Part shown: positions 25,348 to 37,239 of the stretch, in pieces
Position numbering within the stretch: the first letter of the stretch is position 1
Layout: every line of letters starts with the position of its first letter
Origin: Paralvinella palmiformis
Taxonomy: Eukaryota > Annelida > Polychaeta > Terebellida > Alvinellidae
Length of the DNA stretch: 64,000 bases
Direction of reading: 5' to 3'
Assembly (NCBI GenBank): GCA_025642065.1
Contig: JAODUP010000183.1
Location: 482,501 to 546,500, forward strand
The notes under the pieces: model-generated
The model's input: only the letters and a program-made list of their open reading frames with translations
Database searches by the model: none
Told to the model about the DNA's origin: nothing
Made by a program: the position numbers and the translations under genes

Positions 25348-25428
25348 ACAGTGTATAATAGTGTATAACAGTGTATAATAGTGTATAACAGTGTATAATA
25401 GTGTATAACAGTGTATAATAGTGTATAC
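25348..25428. repeat. 10-bp repeat gtgtataata / gtgtataaca
   Basis: Eight units alternating strictly between two forms, giving a 20-bp period. Confidence 0.85.
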
Positions 25429-25691
25429 ATTTTCCCCTAAAATTAAAACAGACCATAAATTATTGTTAAATCTTAGCATCTCTCATACCCTAAATTAATC
25501 TAATATATTAACTAATAGTTTTATCTAGTTCGTTATCTTAACTTTAAATATTTTGGATTTTTTTAATCTATCAAATTCATATTTCTATTGTCATATTATT
25601 AGTATTGTTGTTGTTTTTGTTGTAGTTATGGTACTAGTTAATATCGTTGTTGTTGTTGTTTTTGTTGTTGTAGTTGTTGTTATATCATAGA

Positions 25692-25859
25692 CCTTATATT
25701 GGATAATAATAAGAATGGAGAAACAGGTATATTTTGAAAGTAAGTCCTGTTATCATCAAATAAGAAATAAAGAACTTATTCGTAAGTACATAAATTATGA
25801 GACATGGAAGACTTTAGTCCAAGCCCTTATAATTTCTCGACTGGACTATTGCAATGCAT

Positions 25860-25916
<57 letters not shown>

Positions 25917-26420
25917 AAACCGTCTAAAGCGAGTGGAGAACTGTGCTGCGTGTCTGCGTGTCACACACTCGCAAAAAAAGGAACATATAACACCAATTTT
26001 GTTCCAGCTCCACTGGCTTCTTATATGTTTCAAATAACTGTACAAGATCCAGTTTCACACATTCAAAGTACTGAATGAAACAGCATCACTGTATCTAAAC
26101 GATGCTTCTGGTCTTGTTCACATTGGACGATATACCAAAATAACACACAGTAATACAAGGAGAGAAATCTTTACGAGCATCAGCTCCCAGGCTATGGAAT
26201 AATTTGCATAATCATGTTAAACTTGCAGCAAGTAAAGAAATATTTTCTGAGGCTCTTATAACCCAGTTATTTATAACCCAGCATATTCATAATATCAACA
26301 AACCATTCAGTATTTATGTATGAAATGTATTTGTTCTATATGTGAACAAGAACATGTTTCCGGTTTGTTTTCAGCGAATAACACTTCAGAGCAACTCAAG
26401 CTAAATAAGGCGCTATATAA

Positions 26421-26453
<33 letters not shown>

Positions 26454-26470
26454 GTTCTTATTATTATTGG
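25692..26470 (+). mobile_element. CR1/L2-like LINE, 3' end of ORF2, degenerate
   Basis: Seen: frame fragments reading TLVQALIISRLDYCNALFY and, after an interruption, LKRVENCAACLRVTHSQKK then HITPILFQLHWL. These match the conserved C-terminal region of CR1/L2/Jockey-group reverse transcriptases (typical core: SRLDYCNSLLYG ... LQRVQNAAARL ... HITPVLxxLHWLP). A (TA)n tract at 25865-25913 sits inside the coding region, and stops and frameshifts follow. The 3' end reads GGCGCTATATAAAT followed by (TTA)n, a tail style known from L2/CR1 elements. The element is 5'-truncated and dead. It encodes no complete protein. Confidence 0.82.
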
Positions 26471-26690
26471 TGTTGTTGTTTTTGTTGTGGATGTTTTATA
26501 ATTATCAGAATTTGAGAAATTCGCAAAATTCGTGCCAACCATGATCATCTATAACAAGCATGATAACGGTGATAAACAGTATAACCGTGATATAACCATG
26601 ATATAACCGTGATAACTATGTTATAACCGTGATAAGCATGATATAACCATGATAACCATGATAATCGTGATAACCTAGATAAATATTACA

Positions 26691-26723
26691 CACACACACA
26701 CACACAACATACAACACACACAC

Positions 26724-26790
<67 letters not shown>
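26691..26790. repeat. (CA)n(TA)n
   Basis: Short CA runs, then about 32 TA units. Confidence 0.97.
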
Positions 26791-26792
<2 letters not shown>

Positions 26793-26859
26793 CACCGGCT
26801 TAATATTTTAAGAATAATAACATCTAAATAATAAATACATCAAATGTGTTCCGCCATTT

Positions 26860-26990
26860 ACCCATGTTATATCCCATGTTAAACCCATGTTATATTCCAG
26901 GTTAAACCCATGTTATATTCCATGTTATATCGCATGTTATATTGTTTGTTATATTCTATGTTATATCCCATGTTATATCCCATTCCAATA
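26860..26990. repeat. ccatgttatat-type short tandem repeat
   Basis: About eight imperfect 13-14 bp units of cccatgttatattc; a related gataaccatgatata repeat lies at 26555-26680. Confidence 0.75.
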
Positions 26991-27540
26991 CATATTTACT
27001 AACATCCCACCATCTTAGATCTTGTTACACAAAGACCATTCAATACGGGCCTCTGATTGTTTTCCTTTTAAACAATCCTTCTTCAAATCGTCAAACATCA
27101 TCAATCATCGGTGATGATTTTCCCGCCCCCCCCCCCGGCAACACGTCACCATGACAACATAAACAATGACTTCACTAACAATTGACTGGCCTCGTCCGGG
27201 TTTCGAGCTACTTCTAGGTGGTTCCTCTTCCCCCAACCCCCCAACCCCCGGGTCCTAATATTAGTTCTTTATACGTTGATTTACGTTGAAAAGCGACTGA
27301 TCTCCTTTGACCTTCAGGCATCACAAAGGTCATCCTGGCTCGTTAACTTGATCAAGGATATTGAGAGCATTGTAAAGAAAATATCCAGATGAGGATAGGA
27401 CGGTCGAAGACGTGATCAAAAGCTGAGTCAGAAACAATCAAATTACTGGTTTGTGCAGAAGGGATCTTCCTATTGTCTTTTATCAATGATAATCATGATA
27501 TAGATAGATATCAGTGTCAAATATATAACTTATCTATATA

Positions 27541-27955
27541 AGATATCCCCACATAACACCACACATCGCTACATAATACTGCACCCCGCATAATATCACA
27601 CATCCCCCACATAACACCCCACTTAATGCCACACGTCCTCATATAATGCCACACACTACATAACACTACACGTCCTCACATAATACCATATGCCACATAA
27701 TATCATACGTCCTCACATAACACCATATGCAACATAATACCACATGTCACCACATAACACCCACCCCGCATAATGACACACATCCCCACATAACACCCCA
27801 CCCCACATAATAACACACGCGACCACATAACACCAAACCCCACGTAATGACACACCTCCCCACGTAACACCCCACCTCACATAATAACACACGTGACCAA
27901 ATAACACCAAACCGCACATAATACCACAGGTCCCCACATAACAGCACACTTCCCC
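27541..27955. repeat. Imperfect C/A-rich minisatellite
   Basis: Repeats of cccacataacaccacacrtc type with variable spacing (roughly 17-30 bp). The minus strand reads as a Cys/Tyr-rich open frame, an artefact of the repeat. Confidence 0.75.
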
Positions 27956-28071
27956 TATAAGCTGCTATCATTGACACAACAAAAGTCACATTAAACTAAT
28001 AATTATTTAACTTTAATCAAACATGTCAAATATTTTGTCTTTCCATACATACTAACTTGATTGGACATAGC

Positions 28072-28478
28072 CCCTACAACAGCAGGACATATCTGCTAAC
28101 AGACTCTAATATAGCAGGGCATATCAACTAACAGACCCTAATATGGAAGGACATATCAACTAACAGACTCTAATATAGCAGGGCATATCAACAAAAGCAG
28201 GACATATCAACTAACAGACTCTAATATAGCAGGGCATGTCAACTAACAGACCCTAATACAGCAGGACATATCAACTAACAGACCCTACTATAGCAGGGCA
28301 TATCAACTAACAAACCCTAATATAGCAGGACATATCAACTAACAGACCCTAATATAGCAGGGCATATCAACTAACAAACCCTAATATAGCAGGACATGTC
28401 AACTAACAGACCCTAATATAGCAGGAACAACTAACAAACCCTAATTAGCAGGACATAACTAACAAATCCTGATATAAC
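28072..28478. repeat. 33-bp minisatellite, about 12 units
   Basis: gacatatcaactaacagacc + ctaatatagcagg, with shortened units towards the 3' end. Confidence 0.88.
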
Positions 28479-28479
28479 A

Positions 28480-28562
28480 GGAGGGCTCAGCCTCACTTTG
28501 ATAGTTTACTGTTAGAAGGACGCGAGTTCGAATCCTGTTGCTGGCTTTAGACTGTTACGTCA
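28480..28562 (+). mobile_element. tRNA-like SINE head
   Basis: ggctcagcctcactttgatag resembles an A-box region and gcgagttcgaatcctg is a clear B box. It follows directly on the 33-bp minisatellite. The body is short and unassigned. Confidence 0.4.
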
Positions 28563-28874
28563 ATATGCTTTTAGTTTACACAAGTCGCGACTAACACAAT
28601 TGTAGATTCGTATCAGGAGCAGTCCACTGAACGGCAGATTAGTAGCTGGTCCAATCTACTCCACTGTAGATCACTATCCGGATCAGTCAACCAACCTGTA
28701 GATCACTATCTGGATCAGTCCGGCTAGCTGTAGATTAGTGTCTGGATTAGTCGAGCCAACTATTGTTTATAATTAACACTTTTCTATAGAGTCTATTGTG
28801 ATTATAAACTATTGTTAGCTCTACGGACTTTGACGGTAATTCTACGCCCATGGGATACTGTAGACAAGGAAACA

Positions 28875-28876
<2 letters not shown>

Positions 28877-28917
<41 letters not shown>

Positions 28918-28943
28918 AAGAGAGAGAGAGAGAGAGAGAGAAG
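28877..28943. repeat. (CA)n(GA)n
   Basis: Nineteen CA units, then GA. Confidence 0.97.
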
Positions 28944-28944
28944 G

Positions 28945-29020
28945 AGAGAGTCGACGCTGCTCTAAACCTAGTTGAGATTCCTGTTGAATCATCCAGATGT
29001 TGTATTAATGATTACACACA
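28945..29020 (+). repeat. Short repeat between (GA)n and (CA)n
   Basis: gttgaatcatccagatgttg core flanked by purine and CA tracts; the same arrangement occurs at 42785-42862 and 42972-43040. Confidence 0.6.
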
Positions 29021-29770
29021 CACACAGGGGGAGGGGGGGAGAGAGAAACACACACATACACAAACCATTCCATATCAATTACTGGAATCATCACACGTCA
29101 CCGTCATTACCATAGTTACAACATAAACAACCACCACCACCCCGGGAAGAGAGAGGGGGTATTCCTAATGGTCGAGGACCCTCTGACGCCACGACTCGAA
29201 ACCAAACAAAACTCCATCACTCTGACACGTGACAAATATTTTCTGCCCGGGACCAGCCACACTGAGGGCAACCCCCCCCCCCTCTCATCCGGGGTGCCCC
29301 CTCGCCCATATACACGCACATAAAGCACCCGGGACAGAGATTGGCCCAGCGGGAGGGACATTTTCTCGGTAAGACTTTTATTGTCATTTAACAGCGAAAT
29401 ATTGTCCTGACAACCTGAAGGAGGGGGATTTGGGACAATATTGTACGTAGTTGGCGGACAATTGGGTATAAATTATCGTGTCTGAGACATATTTAGTAGC
29501 TTGATACACTATAGATAGTAGTCATCTTCATCGGTGTATCATTTAGGCAATAGAAGTATCAAAATACCGACATTCGGGACATGGGAAAGTCACCCCCCCC
29601 TCGTGATCCACTTCCGGCTAAGCCGGAGCCAACACGCATACTATTGTTACTATGATTTGTATTTCTACAATTTCTTTATTACTGTCCTTTATTACTCCGT
29701 GCGTGGGTGGGTGCGTGCGCGCGCTCGCGCGCACGCGTATAAAACATCCCAATATTAGTAGGCGAGTGAG

Positions 29771-29945
29771 TGAGTAAGTAAGTTGTTTGTTTACCGTTGG
29801 CATTAGTCACATCCGGGATATACGGCTGAGGGATGACTCCTTGGAGAAACATAGCGTAAACGCGGATACGAGTCGGCTTCGAAACGGGAACTCGAAGGCC
29901 TGAAGCGCGGTGCTCTAACCACTGTGCCATCGGAACGCTCGAAAT
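29771..29945 (-). mobile_element. SINE-B with (ACTC)n tail
   Basis: Minus strand: ccgatggcacagtggttaga (A box), cgtttcgaagccgac (B box), tail ending actcactcactcg. It shows that the adjacent GTGA run is the element's own 3' tail. Confidence 0.68.
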
Positions 29946-30945
29946 GGTAGAATGATTGTATAATGGAAGACAATTTATATTCAGCGAATTATCTTTTTAA
30001 ATCGCAATTTATAGAAAATACCTCAAAATATCACTTTGACGTCATTAACTCTAAGAACTGTATTCCTCTGCCCTTCTTTAGGCTAAGCTAAGGACTTATA
30101 TTTTACGGTTCGACTTTCCGGTTATTTATGGACGCCTGAGCCGCGTGATAACAATGTTTAAGGGACAGAAACAAAATTTCCCGGCGTTTCCCTGGTAACC
30201 AAACATCTTCACCCGGATACGGCATGGCCTTCTGGGTAGAGATAATGCTTATGAATATTTATGAGTATACGGAACAAGGCAGTGCGAGGGTTTATCGGAG
30301 GTTGGCGATGATTGATTGGATACAGTGACACAATAGACATAAGTTAGCCTCGCATAATGTCCTTAGATCATAACCTCGCTAAATGACAACAGGGATGGCA
30401 CAGGGATGAGTTAACTAGGTCACAAATGTGGCAAGAGTACGTTTCCATAAAGCTCCGTCTATATGAGTTCGGGATGAAAGGTGTGTGTTTGTGTGTGTGT
30501 GTGTATGTGCGTGCGACACATTTCAGGGGTCGTATAACAAGTATCATACAATAAAGCCAGTGATACAAACAACATATTTGTTGTTATACATACAAGGTAT
30601 TAACAACTGTAGCCTCACTAAACAACGATGTAATGATGTTTATTGTCTCCTATCAAATTACAATGATATATCTGTGACACCTAAGATAACCAACAGCTTC
30701 TTTAAATAATTTTTCTGATCAATAACTCAAATCGTAAAACAACATATTCACGTCCTGTGGGTAATTTTAATTAATTACTATATTTATGAAATGATCAACA
30801 AAATTAATTATTGTACACATAAAATATATTTACATCTTTACCTGCTGCCTTTCTCGGTTATAAAGAATTAACACGTTTAATTCATACCAACTGAACTAGT
30901 TTATACAAATATATATGTGTGTGTGTGCATTAAACTCATGTATAC

Positions 30946-31131
30946 GATGATAATTGTTGGTTTAAGGCCACTTTTGTGAACATGATAGGCTAAATGCACC
31001 GATCGACCTCCAAAGGAAGTGAAACGAAGTCAAAGACAAAACATCCTTTAGATATGTCCGCGCCGGGATTCCAACACGGGTGGTAGTAACCTGTGGTCTA
31101 ACACGCTACCGCTAGACCACGGAGGCGCCCC
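30946..31131 (-). mobile_element. SINE-A, full length with perfect 13-bp TSD
   Basis: Seen: aactcatgtatac flanks the element exactly (30933-30945 and 31132-31144). On the minus strand the head reads ggcgcctccgtggtctagcg (A box TGGTCTAGCGG) with a B-box-like gtgttggaatccc. This is a RNA polymerase III promoter layout (tRNA-derived). The roughly 100-bp body ends in a short (ATCA)n-type tail. The exact duplication defines the element ends for the whole family. Confidence 0.92.
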
Positions 31132-31288
31132 AACTCATGTATACAAAAATCTAAATGAAACTAACTGTACCAACTAAACTAATTTTTACAAATATTTGTG
31201 CTAACTAAACTCTGTAATAGTTAATATTTCTCGGCTGTGCTACAATAAATTTTCATTCTGTAATATCACCAGGTATTTGATATACCGT

Positions 31289-31464
31289 ACGTCTGTAATA
31301 TTTATATAACTGTGTAATGTTTATATAACTGTGTAATATTTATATAACTGTGTAATATTTATATAACTGTAATATTTATATAACTGTGTAATATTTATAT
31401 AACTGTGTAATATTTATATAACTGTGTAATATTTATATAACTGTGTAATATTTATATAACTGTG
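31289..31464. repeat. 19-bp minisatellite, about 9 units
   Basis: ctgtgtaatatttatataa, nearly perfect, one unit missing two bases. Confidence 0.9.
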
Positions 31465-32216
31465 ACCAGACTAACGATAACTGTTCGTAAAATATAACAA
31501 TACTTTTATTCGAGCAATGATGGCTCGTCGTAAAATATAACATCAATACAGTTTTAGAGTACTGTAGTACTCGTTATCCGTGACATCCTTTCAGCACGAC
31601 ATCAACATCCCGTCAACACTATCACGATTTTAATGGGAACGACCTGTAATCGTTTAAAGAAAGGTCGTCACGTGATTTATCCAAACATAACAATACATTT
31701 TGAAGCTAAGTATCTGTCGTAATACGAAGAAAGGTGAGTGAAAATAGAATATATTATGTAACAATGTTGGAAATTGTTTAAAGATAGATGGGGTGTTATG
31801 TCGGGTGACGGATGTCTGCCGATTGACACTATCGGGTCGAGTGTCACAGATCTGATTACTGCCAGATAACGTCATTATAAACATTGTTCACAAAACACGC
31901 CATTTTTTCTTCAATAGAGCCCGAATGACAAATACTATTTTTAGCCAATCAGAACGGCTCAATTTATTTTGCTCACTAATCCAAAATGTCAAATGGGATG
32001 ATTTATCATTTATCGAGTTATTTTGCGTTTGTGTGTGTGCGTGCGTGCGTGCGTGATGATATTAACACAAAGGACGGAGATAATGTAAACAACACTTATT
32101 ATCTCAGTGAAGATCTTTGCTCATCTCTCTGTATTGTCTATTTCTGAAATAATCTCAATAAGTCGGGGGGGGGGAGAGGAGTAAGTCAAGCCTCAATCTG
32201 ATATCTGATACCACAG

Positions 32217-32425
32217 TTGAAATAATAAGTGAGTGAGTAAGTGAGTGAGTGAGTGACAGAGTGACAGAGTGGTTTATTTAGCCTCGGGCACTCGTCACTC
32301 TTCGGACATACGGATGAAGGCCGAACCCCACATCCAACAAACATAGGTACGAGTTGGATTCGAACCGAGAACCTGGAGGTTAGCATGACAACACTCTAAC
32401 TACAGCACCATCGGAATATCCAACC
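32217..32425 (-). mobile_element. SINE-B with (ACTC)n tail
   Basis: Minus strand: ccgatggtgctgtagttaga, B box ggttcgaatccaac, conserved ccgaggctaaataaaccactc, then a (TCAC)n tail. Best-preserved SINE-B copy here. Confidence 0.72.
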
Positions 32426-32731
32426 TCATTCACATCAGGACAGCTACAGCTAAAGACGTTATTCTTTTATCAGTCTTGACCTCCCCCTAATTGAGGCACC
32501 TGTACAGTTTAGAATCGTGATCAACTCCCCAAGAGTATGCCTATTCTGACTGGCCGTCACCGACTCTCAACCCACACAAGGTAGTCATTGTTGACAAGCA
32601 GTCAGTTGATGAATTTGAACCGAGAATCCTCCACTTCAAGCTCTACTGCACTACTACTGAGCAATCATGATATATTTAATAAAGAGATTACATTGTATTA
32701 TTATTATTTACTATTACTATTATTATTATTG

Positions 32732-32778
<47 letters not shown>

Positions 32779-32859
32779 CCCAAATCAAATATACAATAGT
32801 TTAAGCACTTCGACAAGCAATGACAAGTGCTAGATCTCACTCTACTTCCACTGCCCTAT

Positions 32860-33245
32860 AACCAAGTCCTTAGAGATGACTTCCCCCTAACTGAGTGACC
32901 ACAACAACAATCGGCTGACGGCCGACATCGACAACCTTCTGGATACATAACTAATGATAGTATCCAGATTGAAGTCCAGATGCCGGAGGTGATTAACAAA
33001 TAAGATTTATCTTGTCATTGCCGACGTTGACCAGACTATGGCCCGCCATACGTGGCCTACCCGGAGTCGCTTTCATCAGAGAGAAGACACTCGTTTTATG
33101 GCTAAATAGACACAGAGAATGGCCTAGCAATCCGGTATCCTGTACACACACTGTCTGGATAGTGTTTCGCGCCCGCCGGAAGATTTGCCAATATGATTTT
33201 CTGTCGCCCGCCAGCCACGATGGGACATGATTACGACGGTAGCTC
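32860..33245. other. Unique island, open plus frame without splice sites
   Basis: A 72-codon frame (contains LWPAIRGLPGVAFIREKTLV) with no acceptor or donor of quality. Function unknown. Confidence 0.25.
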
Positions 33246-33277
33246 GGAGCTCTGTTGACTGAGTCAATCCGGAGATG

Positions 33278-33367
33278 TGTGTGTGTCTGTGTGTGTGCAT
33301 GGTAACTGGGGATGGTTTTATGTGTGTGTGTGTGTGTGTGTGTGTGTTGTGTGTGTGTGTGTGTGTG

Positions 33368-33423
<56 letters not shown>

Positions 33424-33433
33424 GTGTGTGTGG
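33278..33433. repeat. (GT)n
   Basis: Interrupted, with gtgtgttgtg shifts of phase. Confidence 0.97.
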
Positions 33434-33814
33434 CTAGATAGATAGATAGATTAATAACTTTCTACTCTATACCTAACTGTAGCTCATTACCATAATAGAA
33501 AATAGAAATAGTATACTTCCCGGGGATTTGAGAACAACGCCAGACTACACAGGTCCATAAAACAAAAGATAAACAGGAACAAACGAGACATTACACATCG
33601 TACAATGAAAAGTTAGTATAATTCACCGAAACTCTGATGAATCGCCAACATGGTGTTAATATATTTTCAAATTCTCTGTACCAGTGCCCTTTGGTGGTCT
33701 TCCAACCCCCCCCCCGCCGTCTACAATCCCAGTAAAGCCTCTACCAACAAAGCAAACATCGCCCAAAGACGTCTCTACTAAAACTCGGAATATGATTATG
33801 TACATCAATAACCC

Positions 33815-34040
33815 GAAGTAAAACATGCTACTAGTAGATGCCGAATACTGACCATGGCGTATTGCTACTAGTAAGTGCCAACTACTTACTAGATATTACA
33901 GCTACTAGCAGGTACTGATTATACTGATTACAGCATGCAGATACTAGTAAATGCCGACTACTGATTAGACATTACAGTTACTACTAGATACCAACTACTG
34001 ATTAGACAATACAGCTACTAGTAAATGCCAACAGTGTAGT
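33815..34040. repeat. Imperfect repeat of tactagtaratgccaactactg type
   Basis: Five or six diverged units of 35-40 bp built on ctactagtaaatgcc and ctgattagacattacag. Confidence 0.65.
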
Positions 34041-34227
34041 TGCTGCTAGTCGAGCTATAGAAACGAGGAGATTTAAGCGTTTCTGCTCATTTTAGCCGGG
34101 TAGTGACACAACTGGGTTATGTCAAAGGTCAAGAAAATTACGTCGTGACATCCCAAGCTAGTCTGGTATCATCCGTTTTAGTTTCGCATTATTTGTTCGG
34201 TATCTTCTAGATAGATGTATAGTATTT

Positions 34228-34525
34228 ATGGGTGGATGTCTGGTATTTTCCGGCTGGATCTCTGGTATTCTTTGGGTGTATGTTTGGTATTTTCCGGCTG
34301 GATCTCTTGAATTCTTTGGGTGTATGTTTGGTATTTTCTGGGTGGATCTCTGGTATTCTTTGGGTGTATGTTTGGTATTTTCTGGGTGGATCTCTGGTAT
34401 TCTTTGGGTGTATGTTTGGTATTTTCTGGGTGGATCTCTAGTGTTCTTTGTGTGTGTGTTTGGTATTTTCTGGGTGGATCTCTGGTATTCTTTGGGTGTA
34501 TGTTTGGTATTTTCTGGGTGGACGT
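34228..34525. repeat. 44-bp minisatellite, about 7 units
   Basis: tggtattttctgggtggatc + tctggtattctttgggtgta + tgtt, with variant units at both ends. Confidence 0.9.
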
Positions 34526-34711
34526 CAGACATTTATCTACCGATGTTATATAGTGTTAATATCCAGGATTATTAGGTATTATGTGTCGAAGCTGTTTCCT
34601 ATATGATCTAACTGACACTGTTTTTGGTATTGTCTGGTGGAATATTGCTGTATAATATCAACAAGACAATATCTCCGTAAATCAGATATCAAACTTCCAG
34701 TAGCTGTCGTA

Positions 34712-34713
34712 CT

Positions 34714-34757
<44 letters not shown>

Positions 34758-35024
34758 TGTGATTGTCGTCTCTTAGTGACAATGTCAGATGTTTATTTCT
34801 CCGCCGAGAGATAACAATATTTCGATAAAAAACAACAGATTATCGGAGAATTAGTCCTTCGTGTTACGGCCGTGTTGTCGTCGTCGTGATAGTGATGATG
34901 TCATCATAAAGACGTTTACAATAAACACACACACTCACAGAGAGAGAGACATAAACAACACACACACACACACAACACACACACACACACACACACAATA
35001 TATATATATATATATATATATACA

Positions 35025-35069
<45 letters not shown>

Positions 35070-35220
35070 AACACACACACACAAACACACACACAGACAG
35101 AGAGAGAAACAGAGAGGAGAGAGGGAGGAGAGAGAGACACGCATACAGAGAAAGAGAGAAACAGAGAGAGAGAGAGAGAGTGAGTGAGTGAGTGAGTGAG
35201 TGAGTGAGTGATTGAAAGAG
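34712..35220. repeat. Compound (CA)(GA)(TA)(GTGA) field
   Basis: CA, GA, TA and GTGA tracts abut; SINE-A (35236) inserted at its end and the field resumes to 35592 as (TA)n(GA)n(CA)n. Confidence 0.95.
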
Positions 35221-35235
35221 TGAGTGAGTGAAAGA

Positions 35236-35428
35236 TGATTGATGATGATGATTGATGTTTTACGACCACTTTTGTGCACAAGGTAGGCTAAATGGGCCAA
35301 GCGACCTCCAAAGGTAATGAGACGAAATGAAATACGAAACAACCTTCAGATATGCCGCCGCCGGGATTCGAACACGGGTGGTAGTGATCTGTGGTCCAAC
35401 ACGCTACCGCTGGACCACGGAGGCGCCC
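35236..35428 (-). mobile_element. SINE-A, full length with 15-bp TSD inside (TGAG)n
   Basis: tgagtgagtgaaaga flanks both sides (35221-35235, 35429-35443). A box TGGTCCAGCGG and B box GTGTTCGAATCCC are intact, and the tail ends (atca/tcat)n. It inserted into a TGAG microsatellite. Confidence 0.92.
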
Positions 35429-35450
35429 TGAGTGAGTGAAAGACACACAC

Positions 35451-35531
<81 letters not shown>

Positions 35532-35727
35532 ACAGAGGGAGAGAGAGAGACACACACATACCCACATACACACACGTACACACACACACACAATAAAACA
35601 TAATTCTACCGACATGAAAATATGCTCAGGTCTGCATCTAAGCACCGGCACAAACACAAATGCATGGCAATAAGCCGAGTCTGGGATATAAAGGGAGCAC
35701 TTGAAATACTACTCAGTAATTAAGTCT

Positions 35728-35850
35728 AGTGGTAGTCTATTAGTAGGGTTGTGAGCTATAACACAGAAGATCACCAGTTCGGATCCACCAACTTGCTGTT
35801 GACCACTCATACACTAATTGGCTCGATGAGTTGGTTTACTGGACATATAT
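35728..35850 (+). mobile_element. SINE-B-related tRNA-like element
   Basis: tagtggtagtctattagtag (A-box region) and cagttcggatccacc (B box), then a short body without a tetranucleotide tail. Confidence 0.4.
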
Positions 35851-36154
35851 ATGGGGGGGAAATCGATATTTAACCTTCCTGTGAGTTGAATCGGGCTTTA
35901 GAGAGCTATGAAGGGCTATGAATAGTTCCGTTTTTTATATGAGCTAGATAAAAGATCTAAAATCAGATAACGTAAGATGTTATTAGCATATCTTGTTAAA
36001 GAGGCTAAAACATACAATGAACACCCACAGCCTGATCCAGTTAGAACAATACACCAGTGCAGATGTGTGATGTACACAATCCCGAAGAAGCTTAGGATGA
36101 CAAAGTTTTCTGACAATAAGTTCAATCGATCGTGTTCCCTGAATAATGCCATAA

Positions 36155-37233
36155 TCACATCATATATGGTACCCTAAACCTTATAAACTCACGTCATATA
36201 TGGTACCCTAAACCTTATAAACTCACATCATATATGGTAACCTAAACCTCATAAACTCACATCACATATGTTAACCTAAACCTCATAAACTCACATTATA
36301 TATACTACCCAAAACGTCATAAACTCACATTATATATGATAATCTAAACGTGATAAACTCACATCAAATATCGTAACCTAAACCTTATAAATTTACATCA
36401 CATATATTAGCCTAAACATCATAAACTCACATCATATATAGTACCATAAACGTCACAAATTCATAATATATATATACTACCCTAAACCTTATAAACTCAC
36501 ATCATATACGATACCCTAAACCTCATAAACTCACATAATATATGGTACACTAAACCTCGTAAACTCACATTATATATGGTACCCTAAACTCACATCGCAT
36601 ATGTTAACCTAAACCTCATAAACTCACATTATATCTACTACCCTAAATGTCATAAACAGGCATTAAATATGATAATCTAAACATGATAAACTAACATCAA
36701 ATATTGTAACCTGAACCTAATAAACTCACATCATATATGATATCCATAACCTCATAAACTCACATCATATATAGTACCTTAAATCTCATAAACTCACTTC
36801 ATATACGGTAACCCAAACCTCATAAACTCACGTTAAATACTGTATCATAAACCTCATAAACTTACATCGTATATGATAATGTAAACCTCATAACTCACAT
36901 CATATATGGTACCCTAAACCTCATAAACTCACATTATATTTGGTAATCTAAACATGATAAACTCACATCAAATATTGTAACTTAAACCTCATAAACTCAC
37001 ATCATATATGATAGCCATAACCTCATAAACTCACATCATATATAGTACCCTAAATGTCATAAACTCACTTCATATACGGTAACCTAAACCCCATAAACTC
37101 ACGTTAAATATCGTAACCTAAACCTCATAAACTCACATCGTATATGATAACGTAAACCTCATAAACTCACATCGGATTTGGTAACCTAAACCTCATAAAC
37201 TCACATCACATATGGTAACCTAAACCTCATAAA
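36155..37233. repeat. 34-bp minisatellite, about 31 imperfect units
   Basis: Unit close to ataaactcacatcatatatg + gtaacctaaacctc with point changes and small indels. Older and more diverged than the 27-bp array. Confidence 0.9.
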
Positions 37234-37239
37234 GAACAT

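Noticed and set aside
34158..34575. 124-codon Pro/Thr-rich minus frame and Trp/Phe-rich plus frames
   Set aside because: 44-bp minisatellite; frames cycle through the repeat.
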